Shown: positions 1 to 12,420 of the stretch, one piece after another
Numbering within the stretch: position 1 is the stretch's first letter
Layout of the letters: every line of letters starts with the position of its first letter
Source: Tyto alba
Lineage: Eukaryota; Chordata; Aves; Strigiformes; Tytonidae
Length of the DNA: 64,000 nt
Reading direction: 5' to 3'
NCBI RefSeq assembly: GCF_018691265.1
Contig: NW_024881295.1
Location: 20,078,243 to 20,142,242, forward strand
Made by a program: the position numbers and the translations under genes
The notes under the pieces: generated by a model
Seen by the model: only the letters and a program-made list of their open reading frames with translations
Told to the model about the DNA's origin: nothing
Database searches by the model: none

Positions 1-428
1 AGAAATACTGAGAAACCTCCTTCTTTTATAAAACTTTCTTGGCCAACCAAGGATAGCTTTCATAATAATTTCCCACTTCCTTCACCATCCCTGCAAAACA
101 GAGCAGCCGCCCAACAAATGCATTCAGAGATGGCTAGGATGTGAAAGGTAGCAGAGATTTTGTAATTTCTGCTGGGTGTCTCCGCCTTGATACTCTAATT
201 GATACAGAAGCTACTGCGTCTGGAAGGTGTAGGGTGACTGCCATTTAGCAAATCCTGCAGTGAAAGGCATGTGTCCCCTCTTGTCCATGTGTATTAAACT
301 GTGCTATGGTGGAAAAGGAGTAATAAAAGAAACAAAGGAACTTGCCTGTCATAGAAGAAATGGTCAAGGATTCAGCAATTCCTGGACTGTTCAGCGCACT
401 GAGGATGAAGAGGAGCTCCCCCACCCAC
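1..428. other. Intronic sequence upstream of mir-490
   Basis: No gene, repeat family or splice-supported exon was recognised here. The only notable point is that the segment leads into the mir-490 hairpin, so by analogy with the human locus it should be CHRM2 intron or primary-microRNA transcript. A 63-codon open frame at 260-451 runs into the hairpin base and is not considered a gene. Confidence 0.5.
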
Positions 429-466
429 TGGAGGCAGTGCTGTCTTCATAAGTTCATGGTTCGACA

Positions 467-486
467 CCATGGATCTCCAGGTGGGT
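467..486 (+). ncRNA. miR-490-5p mature arm
   Basis: This is the 5' arm of the hairpin, starting CCATGGATCT and ending AGGTGGGT. It pairs with the 3' arm and is placed by recognition of the known mature sequence. The exact Drosha and Dicer ends may vary by a base or two. Confidence 0.9.
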
Positions 487-505
487 CAAGATTATAGAGA
501 TACAC

Positions 506-527
506 CAACCTGGAGGACTCCATGCTG
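506..527 (+). ncRNA. miR-490-3p mature arm
   Basis: This is the 3' arm, starting CAACCTGGAGG and ending CCATGCTG. The seed (positions 2-8) is AACCTGG, unchanged from the known family seed. This arm is usually regarded as the main functional strand. Confidence 0.92.
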
Positions 528-556
528 TTGAGCTGTTCATAAGCAGCGGAAGCCAA

Positions 557-2039
557 TAAACTCTTCACAGCTACCAGGTTATTTTCCCTGTCTGCCTCGA
601 GCTCTTCTGACTGCATTGTTTGCGCTCACTTTGGAGGAAATCACCCATGGAGAAAACCAAAACCTTCCACAAATGACAAGAAGGAGCAAACCGTCTCTCT
701 GCTGGGGACTAAAACATAATCAATACTGATATACAGCTAAGGAGATTTCCAGGTTGTTTTCAAGTGTGTGCATGTGTGTGTACTTGCTTCTGTAGTAGAT
801 TTTCTTACACCTTTCTGTGAATACTGTAAATTTCCATTCATTGTCAAAGAGAGAGGCTGAATGGACAAATGATGTCCTCTGTAAAGCAGTTAAAATACTA
901 AGTGGATAGCTATCTAAAGCAAAGAAATCAGTCATGTTCTGAAAGGGTATGCCTACACTATCAAAAATGTATGGGTACAAGCTCATTTTCAAACCCAAGC
1001 CTGCCTTCCATCCACAGTGATTACCTGCAGGGGTGTTAACAAGCTCTTGATTCAGGTTATTCTATGATTTTTCTGAGAGAGGAGAGCCTGAGCCCATTCC
1101 CAGCCTCTTTGTGAACCCAAACTCTTGTCGAAGTGATATAAACAGAGCAGGCTGTGGTGGGGCAGAGCATGTTACTCTCCCACATCATCAGCAGATATGT
1201 GAAGTACAGCTTTTTCCATGTATAGTGTGGACATTTGAGCTATAAATACCAGTGTGGATGGAAAGCTTTGAGGTCATGGGGAATGGCATCCTTATATCCA
1301 TTTTTGAGCCCTCTTCTCACCTGAAAGTGTGGACATACCTATAGAAGATCATGTCTTCGGCATGATAGTAAGTATTTATATGCTTTGTTGTAATTCAGTA
1401 TTGAGTTCTCTGTTGTTTACTTCGGTAAAGGCAAGTCTTGTCATGTGGGAATATGGGAATTACCTTGGAGCAGAAGACAGCTGCTCAGTTCAAAGACCTT
1501 GGTGCTGTTAGGTTACTTGTTGCACCTGAGAGCACTAAGGCTCTTCAAGGTGGCTGATAATGAACTGTTGCAAATCAGTTTTGCTCTGAGGAACTGTGAG
1601 TGGTAAAGCTTAGTATGTTGTTTACTGGATTTATTTACATTTTGTATTTACCATACAGAATTTATATTTGAGGGTTGAATAGGAGCTTGGAAGAGAATAG
1701 ATGTGAGCAAGAACTCTATAAAGCCGGATGTATCCTTATGCATGCTGCGCTGAACTGTAATTTAAATATATTTTGGCTGCCACTGGTGAGCAATTTAAAA
1801 GCGGTGGAATTTTCACAGACCTCTTTTGCTTTCTATAAGGTTTTTCTCTTTATGAAAAAAAAAAAAATAATGAAAAGAGAGCAAGAGAGAGAAAGGATTC
1901 TTTGGGGGATAAAATGACTTTTGGAGACAAACAATGCATCTATATTATACAGTATTGATTGTGATGTGGCTGTAAATTACATGGAATTACAAGCTCCCTT
2001 GCTCTCTGTTTAGCTAGGGCCATTCCGTGTGTTATGAAT
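557..2039. other. CHRM2 intron, no recognised element
   Basis: AT-rich sequence without a recognised repeat or exon. Short open frames (60 to 92 codons) occur on both strands at chance frequency. An A-rich run at about 1855-1867 is the only simple repeat. Confidence 0.5.
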
Positions 2040-2680
2040 TGATATGGGACCCACAGCTGAGTGACCGTTTGTTTTATTCTTTTACCCAGGCCCTTAAAGC
2101 TGTTGGTAATGACCGGGAAGAGGGGGGAGCTGATAAGCAGGGAGGGTGGAGAACAGTGTATTGCTCACTTTCAAGTGCCCTATTAGCAAACTGCTGAGCT
2201 GACACCGGGGTAACAGCCCTCTCCAAAGCAATCTGCAGTAGTGCCACTTGCCAGCACCAGATGGAGAGCAAGAAAGCACCCGGGGTGTCATTTTTTTTGC
2301 TGGTGACCTAATGTCAGGAAAGAAATCTTTTGGATTCCAAAGTGGCCAGGAGTCACCAGATCGTTGTTACTAAGCGAAATGTTTTTAATCAGGAACAAAT
2401 GGATGTTCCCCGTTATGCAAAAGAGCTTTGTGGTATAGTGTGTTAAAATCCGATTGTGTGAGTGAATTGTGCTCAAGCAGATGCCTGATGTTTTTGAAAA
2501 TAATGTTCGCCCAGTAAATGTATCTGTCATTCTTCTCAAACAACTCCTGGAGCAGAGCAGGACCTTGCTGGAGCAGAGGGGGCTCAGATCTGTCTGTAAC
2601 CATCTGTCTAGACAAGTCCGGAGAGAGTAGGCTGTAATCATTGTCCCTGGTTTTCCCTTGCCTTCTGGAGAAGAAAATAT
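2040..2680. other. Candidate conserved noncoding patch with a possible minus-strand exon
   Basis: This stretch is less AT-rich and less repetitive than its surroundings. On the minus strand a good splice acceptor is visible: a T/C-rich run followed by AG at 2665-2666. From there one frame stays open for 92 codons to a TAA at 2385-2387. The predicted peptide has an ordinary soluble-protein composition, with a charged helical-looking centre (ELFEKNDRYIYWANIIFKNI). I do not recognise a family. A second minus frame is also open over 2288-2641, which weakens the coding case. No polyadenylation signal was seen just past the stop. It may equally be a conserved enhancer. Confidence 0.3.
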
Positions 2681-5600
2681 ATTCCTATTCCCTCCAGTTC
2701 CTTTAAGAAACTCTGCACTAACTTTTATGGGTTTAGTTTTTTTTTTTTCCCTTATTTATGGCTTTTATTTTTAGACTGTGATTGGTGCTGAATTACAATA
2801 CACCATGACAGCTGCTTATTCACGTTAGAGCTGTAGTTTTGACTCCAGTTGCTCTCTGTTTCATTGTAACAATCTCTTAAAAATGCAAACATACTTAAAA
2901 AGTAAATTACATTTTGAACCAAAGGGGAAAAAAATTACTACTTTAATTGTTTATGAAATTTCATGGCATATGGATATTTGTTAGTAGGATAAGTAGTTAC
3001 AGCTGGTGTGTTTAGTTTGCAAAGTGTAAGTCGCACTACAAGCTGGCTAATCAAGTTGCCCTTTTCAACCTGCTGATTTTATAAGGCTTATAAATCTACC
3101 CTATCCATTCTGGTATGGCTGGATTAACAATGTAGCAACCATTTGAAACTGGTCCATATAAAAATGGGTACAACAAACTTCAAAACTGAAGCATCAGACT
3201 AATCCAATTTAATATGGCAAGAGGGATCCTTCTGAATCTATTCAGCATATTGTACCTTAATACAGGTTCAAATTCATATTTTCCCTTCCCTCCTTTCATT
3301 GTACACATATGGAAATAAAAAGGAGTAGAGAAAAGTGAAGAAAATCTCATTTTCTAGCATATAAGCTAAAAAAGTATAGGTTTTAAGTTATGCCACCATC
3401 ACCACAGTAAAGGTTGATGTCTTTCCTCCCTAGAAGCACAAGCCACTTCACGCATAGGACTCTAGACAGCATCACAGAAACAGTGTTAAGGTTTCCTCTA
3501 GCATTAGATGCCTCCTGTGTGATTTCTTTCTACAAACATCAGATATGGACTCAGCCATCACCTCAGCCCCAGGAATCTTCCCAGATAAGTCATGCTGAAC
3601 ATTGTCCCTCACCAAGCATCCTTTAAAATAAAATATTCTGTTTTTTCTCAATTCCTCCCAGATGTTGGAATGTTTTGATAGAGTAGAATAAGGACTGAAA
3701 ACTTACTTTCTTTCAAAATATTAGATGCTATCTTTACCTGATTCACAGAACTGGGATTTTAAAGAAGAAAAAACAAAAAAATAAATGTATGACTCACGTT
3801 AAAATTACAGGATCTGACAGTACTAGATTTTGCATCTGATTTATAGAGAATTTTTTTTCCTACTGGATTATTACTGTCATTTTCAGAAAAAAAAAAAAAA
3901 ACAAAACAAAACACAACAACAACAACAAACAAAAAAGTCCCCCACAACTAAAACCATAAATAATGATGAGTAATAGCTTCTTCCCCCAGCTGGAGCTGCT
4001 GAGATTAAAATTCTGTGTGTTGTTCAATATTACTTTATTGGATAAGGATATTAACACTTGTTTGAAGGACCTCAAGTGAGTTGAAACCTAGTTTTAAATA
4101 GGAACAGAATCTATTCACAAATTGGATTATTGCTCTCCTTTTTTTTTTATAGTTGCATGAAGGATGTAGCCATCCCATTGCTCTGTTTTCTACTCGGAGA
4201 GTAGAAACCATGATCATCATGCATGTTTCTTTCTACTCTTTATTATAACATCTGTGATGCAGGTTGCTTCTTTGAGGGTTAGGTGACAGGAGAGATCCTG
4301 CAATAAATTCCCAGCCTGAGCTAATATCTGCCGCTCATGCTTGGTGCCTTCTGGCAGATGTACAGGAGCTTTCATGCTCCTCTGCATCAAAGATCTTCAC
4401 TATAGACACTCCTCAGAAGGTGCTTTTGGTGGGCTGTGGTGAAGAAATACCCTTCCCAATGCCATGAAGGAACAGAAGAGCATGAGTCTACGCAGTTAAT
4501 GTAGTCTCAGTCTGAAGTGTGAAAAAAGCACTTCCTTATACACAATATATATGTGTACCTTGACGATTTCTGCTTCATTTACTGACCAAACCAAGATTTT
4601 CTGTTGTTAGAAATGCAGAGTTATTACAGTTTGGAGAAACGATCTGTGTTCTGATGTATGCGCTATCAGCAAAATTGTCAGCTTTATCTTAGTCACTGCA
4701 GTTTTATTATAGGAAGGTTTAGACATCATACTGGTTTTGCAGAGCTTGTAGACACTTAGATTGCTTTTTTACTTGTGCACTGAGGAAATATGGCATAGAA
4801 ATCTACATAAAGCAGCAAACATGGACTAGAACCTTACTTGATATTTCTACAGTGGGATTCTGTGGTTACTACTGATCTTTGGAGTGAGGGCAAAAAAAAA
4901 TCCTATTATTATTCTGTTTTGTTTCCAGAACTCCCTTCCCTCTCATTTCCATCAGCTGTGAGTTCTGTCCCATACACATAATGGAGAGAAGGAAACAATA
5001 CCTTTAGCTTGAAAGCTTTCTAATTACAGGCTAGAGGATTGACATTTTACCTAACAATAGCCAAAGAAATCCAAGTGCTTTAAGGGCCTTGTTAATGTCA
5101 AAAAAAAAATGAATAATACCTTTGCTATTTAGTAAGCACCAAGACTTTCATACAACACAGTTGTGATGGCGTCTCCTTTTTGTAGTGGGAATCTTGAGTG
5201 AAACATATTCAGTCCAATGAGGTACTCCAGTTTAGCACTGGAAGTGAGATTCCTCCCAAATAGGTTTCAAAGTCGACTTACAAGTTGGGCTTCTAGTCTA
5301 CAAAGTCCAGCTATAGCATTTCTCTATAGTGAAGAAGCATCCCCTGGTGGAAATTAACTCCATTCTATGGTGGGGCTAAGGAAGAGGGGATGAATTCCCA
5401 TCTAGAGGCATCTCCATGTTGTCCTTTACTGCAGAGGGACCCTAGCTAAGTAGTTTTGGTAAGGCGTATAACTTTCAGAAGACTAAAATCAGGCAACGAG
5501 TATCCCACTGAAGGAGAAGAAAAGTCACTTCTGAAGTCTGTTTTGCATGTTGTCTTCTCTTTCCAGCCACGAACCCCAATGAACGTTTGTTTCAACTGGA

Positions 5601-8600
5601 ACGGGGTACCTTCCCACAGCCCTTGATATAAGGTTTATGATGAGGTATGAAGAGGGAGGAATGACGGGCAGAATATCCTAGTGACAGAGACCTACTGATG
5701 GTTGTAGCCCAACAGACAGTGGGTAATAATGGCAACTCAGCTGCCAACAGACCAGAATGTCCATCATGGTATTCTGCGCAGCAGTTCTGAGGGTGAGATA
5801 AGAGACTTGAGCTCTGAACTGTGATCCATGTGTTCCCATTTGTCCTGTACACCCTCAAAAGGCCTTGGATTGGGTCAGGATGAAGATGGTTTCATGACTG
5901 CCTAAAGCTACATTGAGTGAGGAAGTAACAGGGCGTGCTTCCATGCAACTTGGTTAGGCTGTTGTTTCTAGTGGACTGTCCCTGCTGGCATCTGAAGGTG
6001 TCCTTACTTCAGAAAGCAGTGGATTTTGATAGGAGTGGAGAAGATAACTAGTCTAACTCCAATAAACACTGCCTTAAAGATCTTTGTGCTTGCCTAATCA
6101 AGGGATATAGTAAATTGGTTTTTTTTAGGACTGAAGTATGGATTCTAAGGGTGTTCTTTGCAACCAGCTGTGAGGATTTACTTTTGCCTGGGTATTTACG
6201 TGAAGGGCTACACTTTTAGGTGATGATTATGGTTCCTAAAGAAGTCTTGTCCTACCTAACTGCTTAGGTGCTGAGCAGCAACTGTCTTGTAGCCATAAAA
6301 TGGGGATGGTCAGTTGAAGCTACTCTATTTTCAAATAAGTTTGAGTGCTCCCCTAGGATATTGACAAGGAGGCAGAGATGTTCTGGTGGTGTGCAGAATG
6401 TGCATCTTTCCCTTGGTACTTGAAAGAAGAGACTGTGTGTGTTCTTCTCCCTTGCCACCTAGTTTGTTGAGACTAGATTGTTTTGTGGAAGTTATTGGGA
6501 GCTGATTTGTTGATTTTAGCAGGAATTTTACCAACAGGGCAAGGTGTGCCTGTGACGAGCTTGTTATGCATTTGCACTGTGGCAAGCATTTTAGTAGCAT
6601 CTGATTTTGAAAAAGAAAATGTCTATGACCTGGAACCCTGAGCCTGGAACATATCCTAACACAGAGCACAATATTTGCTAATGCTCTTAGTTGTAAGATA
6701 CAGAGCAAGATACTTTGTGTATTTTTTTTTTTTCTAACAAGTAAAGGTATGCCCAAAATTGCCTTACCTAATACCTATTTAATTAATGGTGCCACTAGAG
6801 AAGGATTCAAAGTTTCCAAGAAAGTTTTCCTTGTACTTGGTGCTGAACCAAAAGTCAGTTCCAGCTCAGCTCCAGTAGAACTTAATTCCCTGGGCATTAA
6901 AGCTCCACAAACAAACTTTTAGAAATAATCAAATAACCACTGTGCCACTGAGATACTGCTGTCAATGATCTTAGCCCCCCTTTCTAACTTAATGTTCTCT
7001 GTGCTTCTGAGATGTTTAATGTGAAAATTAATCTTCTGGAGAGGGAAGAAGTGTTGGGGGTTTTGTTTTTTTGTTTTGTTTGTTTGTTTTTCTTTTTACT
7101 TCTTTTTCTAACTCATGTTTTTTTATAAAACTAAGACATGCTGTGGTTGCATTTGCAATGTTCATCAACTACAATTATATTTACCTATATATAAAACTCT
7201 CTGAATGTGTCAAAGGATTTATTTTCCCAGCAGAGAAACTAGATTTCCAATTACTAAATGCCATATGAGGATTTTATTTCAGTCACATATTAATTTTAAA
7301 ATAATACCATTCAAGCACGATTTCAGGCAATGAAGTTTGGATTTCTAAATTTTTTTCTGATGCCAGGCAAAAAAAACAGTGAGTGAGTCATTTTTTCACT
7401 TTTGAAATGTACAGATTTCAAAAAAATGCCATTGAATTGGGCCAGTAGTTTGTGTGGTTCCATTTTTATCTATCCCTTCTCTTGAATCAGCTAAGGCTTG
7501 CCTCAGTGCTAAGATTTCAGACTGACCTTTTTCATGTAGTTTTAGGTTATCCAAAAATTAAATTGCTGTAGTATAAAATATTGAAGAATTACTAAAGCCT
7601 ACAAAATGTCATCTTCTGCATACTCCACAATAGGTGAGTTCCATGTTATAAAAGCCACACAGATTTAAATTTATAGTGTATCTAATTTCCATGCACCTTA
7701 ATTTATGTATACTGACAATTTCTGGAGTTTACACTTTCTCTCCTCCTCTGAAGGATTGCTTTGAACTGCTAATTCTCCTGATAGCCTTTCTAAAATGGAC
7801 ACATATTTGAATGTAATGTCCTCTTGAATATGTTTTCAGATGTTCTGTCAGCAAAGAACTGAATCTTAAAAAATAAAAGTATTGGGGGGTTTTGTTTTAC
7901 TCTAAGGTCACTAACCTTTGTTGCCATGCCCTGTGGAATTTCACAGATACTGGGACTGGCATTTCATTTCAGATTCTAAAGAACTATGCAGGAAGTTTTA
8001 CATTATTTCCTTTTATTCTTTGACCCATTTAATTCTCTATTTGATGTTGGCAAAAGTATTAAGGGATCCCAGTAAAAGTACAAAGTGTCTTGATTTAGAA
8101 AACATAAATAGATAAATGCTTGTATTTTTAGATTGTATGTAAAGATAAATGACTATAAGTAGAAATTACATTAAGTCAAAGGGCATTATATCTTTAGCCA
8201 GTCCTAATGTCAGAGTCTCAGCAACTGTTATGTGGCACAGCTCCATTACAGTCAATAGAAGGACAATTTGCTGTAGCCAAGAAACTATCTCATAGTATTT
8301 CCATCAGCTCAGAAACTACAGGGAGCCCTGTGCAGAGAATTCTTCTTCCAGTGACTGCAAGTCATTTAAGTTATCTTTTAGAAGGTGCATGCAAGTAACT
8401 TCCTCAATTTATGTCAGTATGGATAACAAACTCGATCATACTCACACCAGAAACATTTTTTTTCATTTTGTTCTCCTCACTTTTACAGCCACCACTACCT
8501 ATAGGTCTTCTACCACTGGTTGTTCCAATTTATCATTCCTGAGCTCATTCCAGGATTTTCTAGGAAGAGAGGTACATGCAGATCATGTTACATAGCTACA

Positions 8601-9029
8601 CCGAAACTGTGAAAGAGATCTCTCTGCTTCTTCCCATATGTTCACATGTTTTATGAAAGAACCCCCTTCTTCATATGGAAGAATTACTATCTTTTGTATA
8701 ATTTATCTTACTCTGATATAGAACAGTATTCTTGTTCTGTGAACTCGCAGGCATTCACTATACTAAGATCATGTGTGAACATGCTAGTCATCCTTAAGAA
8801 TGCCAAACAAGCTCAATAAAGTAAAGTTGAAAATCTCAATGAGTAAAAATGGAAAAGAGCTATTAAACCACCCACTGGTGTATGCCTCTTCCCTTTCAGG
8901 GTTTTCCTTCAAGCATTTTAGTGGTGTCATGATTAGAACTTTAAGAAATTGTACCAGTAGATGCTAGAAGGGGATTCATGATTTTATTCTTCCTCCCTGG
9001 AAGCAGTACCAACGATATCTTTATTATCC
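2681..9029. other. CHRM2 intron, simple tracts only
   Basis: No gene or interspersed repeat was recognised. Simple tracts include an A run followed by CAAAA and CAA repeats at 3887-3937, and a T/G-rich stretch at about 7050-7100. The longest open frame (141 codons, minus, 6331-6756) runs through ordinary sequence with no splice or family support. Confidence 0.5.
3887..3937. repeat. A-rich simple repeat (A)14, (CAAAA), (CAA)n
   Basis: A run of 14 A continues into ACAAAACAAAAC and then four CAA units. This is low-complexity sequence, possibly a decayed poly(A) of an unrecognised retroposon, though no body is visible next to it. Confidence 0.85.
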
Positions 9030-9700
9030 TTGATAGATGTTTGTATAACCTGATATTAAAGACACCTTTGGATAGAGATGTTACAAAACTCTTCTGGTAC
9101 ACTGATCCAGTTTTTAACTCTCCTTTTAGTTAGAACCTTTTCCTAATTAGGAACTAAAATCTCTTTTCCTGCAGGTCAAAATAATTATTCCTTGTGCTAC
9201 TGCTTATGAGTGCAGCAAACAGTTTCTTACCCTTTGAAGCAGCCTTCTGAAATTCAAGTTTCTCTAGAATAAAAAACCACAATTCTCCCAACTTTCCCTC
9301 AATTGCATGATTTCTTGACCTCTGATTAGTTTAATTCTACTGTCCTGGACTCCTGATAATACACCTGTGCATTTCTGAAAGTGTTGTGCTAAATAGAATG
9401 TAGTATTCCAGCTGAGTATTCATTATTGTAATATATTAGAATAATTATTTTCCTCAACTTGCAGATTTACTCATTCCATAAACTAATTATCTTTTCATAG
9501 CAACATTGTGTATTGGCTCTTACTAATATCCAGATATGCTTCTTCACAAGCACTTTATTCTCCATTTTGTGTTTATCCATCTGATTTTCACGTCCTTTAC
9601 GTAAGACTTTGTTCTTGTCTTTATTAAATTTTATTTTATGATTTCATTGTTTTTTTTTTCCAGTGTACTGGATCATTTCAAATTCTGATCCTTATTCTAG
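9030..9700 (-). mobile_element. Old, diverged CR1 LINE fragment
   Basis: The segment aligns by eye with the reverse complement of the 3' part of ancient amniote CR1 elements. Landmarks in order on the + strand are: GACACCTTTGGATAGAGATG and the following TCCAGTTTTTAACTCTCCTT (9059-9126); CTTACCCTTTGAAGCAGCCTTCTGAAATTC (9228-9257); the segment containing TAGTATTCCAGCTGAG (about 9403-9418); TTCTTGTCTTTATTAAATTT (about 9611-9630); and TGGATCATTTCAAATTCTGATCC (9669-9691). Many indels and stops break the reading frame, so the copy is old and non-functional. The 3' terminus of the element is on the left; both edges are approximate. Confidence 0.68.
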
Positions 9701-12270
9701 GTGCTTATCATTCTTAACCACATACTAACATTGGCAAAGTGTGTGGGTGATCAGTTCTTACTAAGATACCCAGGGTTTTTGGAGGGAGAGATTGTGGACC
9801 CCTCTGTAGTTTGTCTCCACCTGGACCACTGAAAGAAAATGCTAGTCCATATTGTGGTTTCATCACAGTGGTGTGGGAGGGCAACTGCTGCTTTTTGCTT
9901 GGTAAATGACCTTTCTAAATCTCACTGTTCCTTGGTATCTATACTGCAGTGCAATATATTATCTCATTAATGTTCCCTATTCCTCAGGCCTCTCTTAGTA
10001 TATTCTTTTTCTCCTTTTCATTGCGCATTTGTATTCTGACTATTTTTCTTCAAACTTGACAATTGATATAGCTTTCCTCCTGGTCTGGCTCCAAATCTCC
10101 TGAGAACCCAACTCATTAAAATATCCCATGAAGAAAGTGTTTAATAATATGTTTAATGGTAATCCTGAGTTTTAAGTCAAAAATACAGCATCAACTTTCA
10201 CAGCTAAAGGGAAAATAACTCCTCCCTTCCTCTCATTCCTGTGCTAAAGTGCACTCACAAGGGCATATGACAAGAAGGGATGTCATTGTGCAATGTCTTC
10301 CATCAATATGCTGGCCACTGCCAGTTCTGGAGATATATTCTGAAAATTTAACATGTAATTTAAAGCATTTTCCTGAATAAGTGACTGCTTAAGTGGTTTC
10401 CCAAATCACAGCTCAAGCCAATTTGTATTATTTTTCCATCTGCTCTATTATTTCCTATAATATATTCACACAGTTTCATTTCTAAACTGTTTATGTTCTT
10501 GTATTAATGATTATGTTAAATAAAATTAAACCGAACAGCTCTCCCAGTAGCCACATTAGAGGATATCACTCCCCAGATCAGACAGATCACAGAGCTGTTA
10601 TCTTTATTTGTAGTCTTTTGTTTTTCCTTAGTTCATGGACAGTAGTGTTCCTATTTAAGTCAGATGGGGTTTCTAAGGAGAGCAGTGTTTCATGGAAATC
10701 TACATTAGATATTTTAATAATCTGCCTTAATTTTGGAAAACTATTTGATATGCTGTCTTCTGGACCATTATGGGCAAAATTAATATGCAGATAGGGCTTA
10801 TGATACGAATGCAAATTTTTAGAATCCATCTATTATTCATTTATCTTTTAGCACCTATAGATACTGAACGGAGGGTTCTGGTACTCATTAAACACACTGT
10901 GATTTTTCAGTGCAACTACGCGGTGTTGATGCACGTAATTCAGAGCTGTGTTATAGCTTCTCAATTAAGACCAAAACGTGTTATGTCTAGCACAGGGGCC
11001 AGGCCAGATAGAGAAAAAAGACATAGCTAGGAGAGGGAGTCAGAGGATGAGAGGCTTGGGGGAGCAGTCAGCAGCTAGTGCTTCTGTCAGGAGCCACCAC
11101 TGCAGCAGCGGTGCTTTTAGGTACCTTCTGCTCTTTCCCCCCGCAGCAGCAACTGGGGATTTCCAGAGCAGCGGCTTTGGCAATGCTGGCAGCAAAACCT
11201 GAGCTGTGTTACTGCTCTGGTTATCTGTCACTGCACACAGTGGGTGCTTCTGCCCATCACCAGACCTGTCCTTAAGAGTACTGCGACCAAACACACTCGT
11301 TAGATCTTTACTGAGCTGGTTAAAACAATACCACTCTCTAGCATAGACAGGATCCATCTCAGATTCGAGAGCATGAAAGAAATGTCCAAATTCTCATACA
11401 GCTGGCAGAACAACAGGGCCCTGGTGGCATTGCTGTGGTGTGCTCTAGCAGGCTGGGAACATGCAGTCAGTCTCGTTTCATTGCGAGCACCAGATGCTAC
11501 CCCTCAGCTCAGGCTGTGGAGGTGATAAGGCAGTGTACCAGGTCTATTTATAATTGTAACCTTTAGAGAGTTTATTTTCGGGACTAAGCTCGACAACATG
11601 ATAACACCATGGGGCTGCACCTCAGCATGGTGGTGGTGTAACAGGGTGTCACAGTGGCATGGTATGATGCAGTGTTCTGATGTCGTATACTGGCTCATAT
11701 CACTTGCAGATAGAAAGCACAATACCACTAAGTGCTCTGGGGGCAGGATGCAGTCTCCTCTTAGACTTACTATCTGACATTAATATGGTACTACACTCAA
11801 CTGTACTTAAAAGCATTAGGATGAGCAGGAGCATCCTGGAGCACAGTGAGAAAGCAAGTTTTTAATGGTATTTCATTCTTCCATCAATATCCTCTATTAA
11901 GATATACCATGTACCTTTCCTAAGGTCAAATTTACGGTGATCTGACAGATATAGAGATAGGTGTCAGAGCTCTGTTATTTAATGATGTGCCTGCAACAAC
12001 AATTTTTGTCTTTCATTTTGGTAGCTTGAAAAAAAGCAAAGGAAAAAAATTGTCAGTCTTCCTCTACCAAAAAGCCTCAAGCCTCTTTCCCTACGCATGA
12101 AAAGCACAAGGATCTTCACTAATCTTAGGCTGCTTCTAGATATTGTGTGACCAGAAATAACCTGAAACTTCCAAAGCTTTAAACAGGGGGTAGTTCACCA
12201 ACTACAGCCACTGGACAAATCCTCCATGGAAAAACCTGTGCCATGTCTGTAAAAGTGTCAGAATGTTTTA
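9701..12270. other. CHRM2 intron, with a GC-richer patch at 11000-11290
   Basis: Mostly featureless AT-rich intron. At 11000-11290 the sequence becomes GC-richer, with CAGCAG/GCAGC motifs and a + strand acceptor-like run (CTTTCCCCCCGCAG). Open frames occur on both strands (65-105 codons). No family is recognised. A noncoding exon or conserved element is possible but unsupported. Confidence 0.4.
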
Positions 12271-12420
12271 TTTTCCTTTTTTTTTTTTTTTTTTTCCTGG
12301 TTTTCATTTTTTCTCTCCACATTTTCATGCCTTTCACTCTCCCCTTTTTTCTCCCTTTTCCCCCGATCTTACTTCCTCTCTCCCTCTTTTCACTCCTTCA
12401 TTGTTGTACACTTCCCATTG
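12271..12420 (+). repeat. Polypyrimidine tract
   Basis: About 150 bases that are almost entirely C and T on the + strand, including a T run at 12277-12295. It produces two long overlapping open frames rich in Phe, Pro and Leu (12243-12499), which are artefacts of base composition. Confidence 0.9.

Larger units (their letters stand above)
429..556 (+). ncRNA. MIR490: microRNA precursor mir-490
   Basis: This is recognised as the conserved vertebrate mir-490 stem-loop. The 5' arm carries the miR-490-5p sequence (467-486) and the 3' arm carries miR-490-3p (506-527). The two arms pair over CATGGA/TCCATG and CTCCAGGT/ACCTGGAG, separated by an A-rich terminal loop of about 19 bases (487-505). The flanks (TTCGACACC on the left, GTTGAGCTGTTCA on the right) also match the known precursor, which supports a lower stem. 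The mature arms look identical to the human ones as I know them, and differences are confined to the loop and basal stem. In human the gene sits in an intron of CHRM2 on the same strand. Here it lies about 59 kb upstream of the CHRM2 coding exon, also on the same strand, so it is probably processed from the CHRM2 primary transcript. The outer precursor ends are approximate. Confidence 0.96.

Noticed and set aside
1050..1075. TTATTCTATGATTTT resembling a CR1 3' end
   Set aside because: The upstream sequence lacks the GAGGTCCCTTCCAACC landmark, so the match is likely chance.
6331..6756. 141-codon minus-strand open frame
   Set aside because: No family resemblance or exon signals; it begins in a homopolymer-rich stretch.
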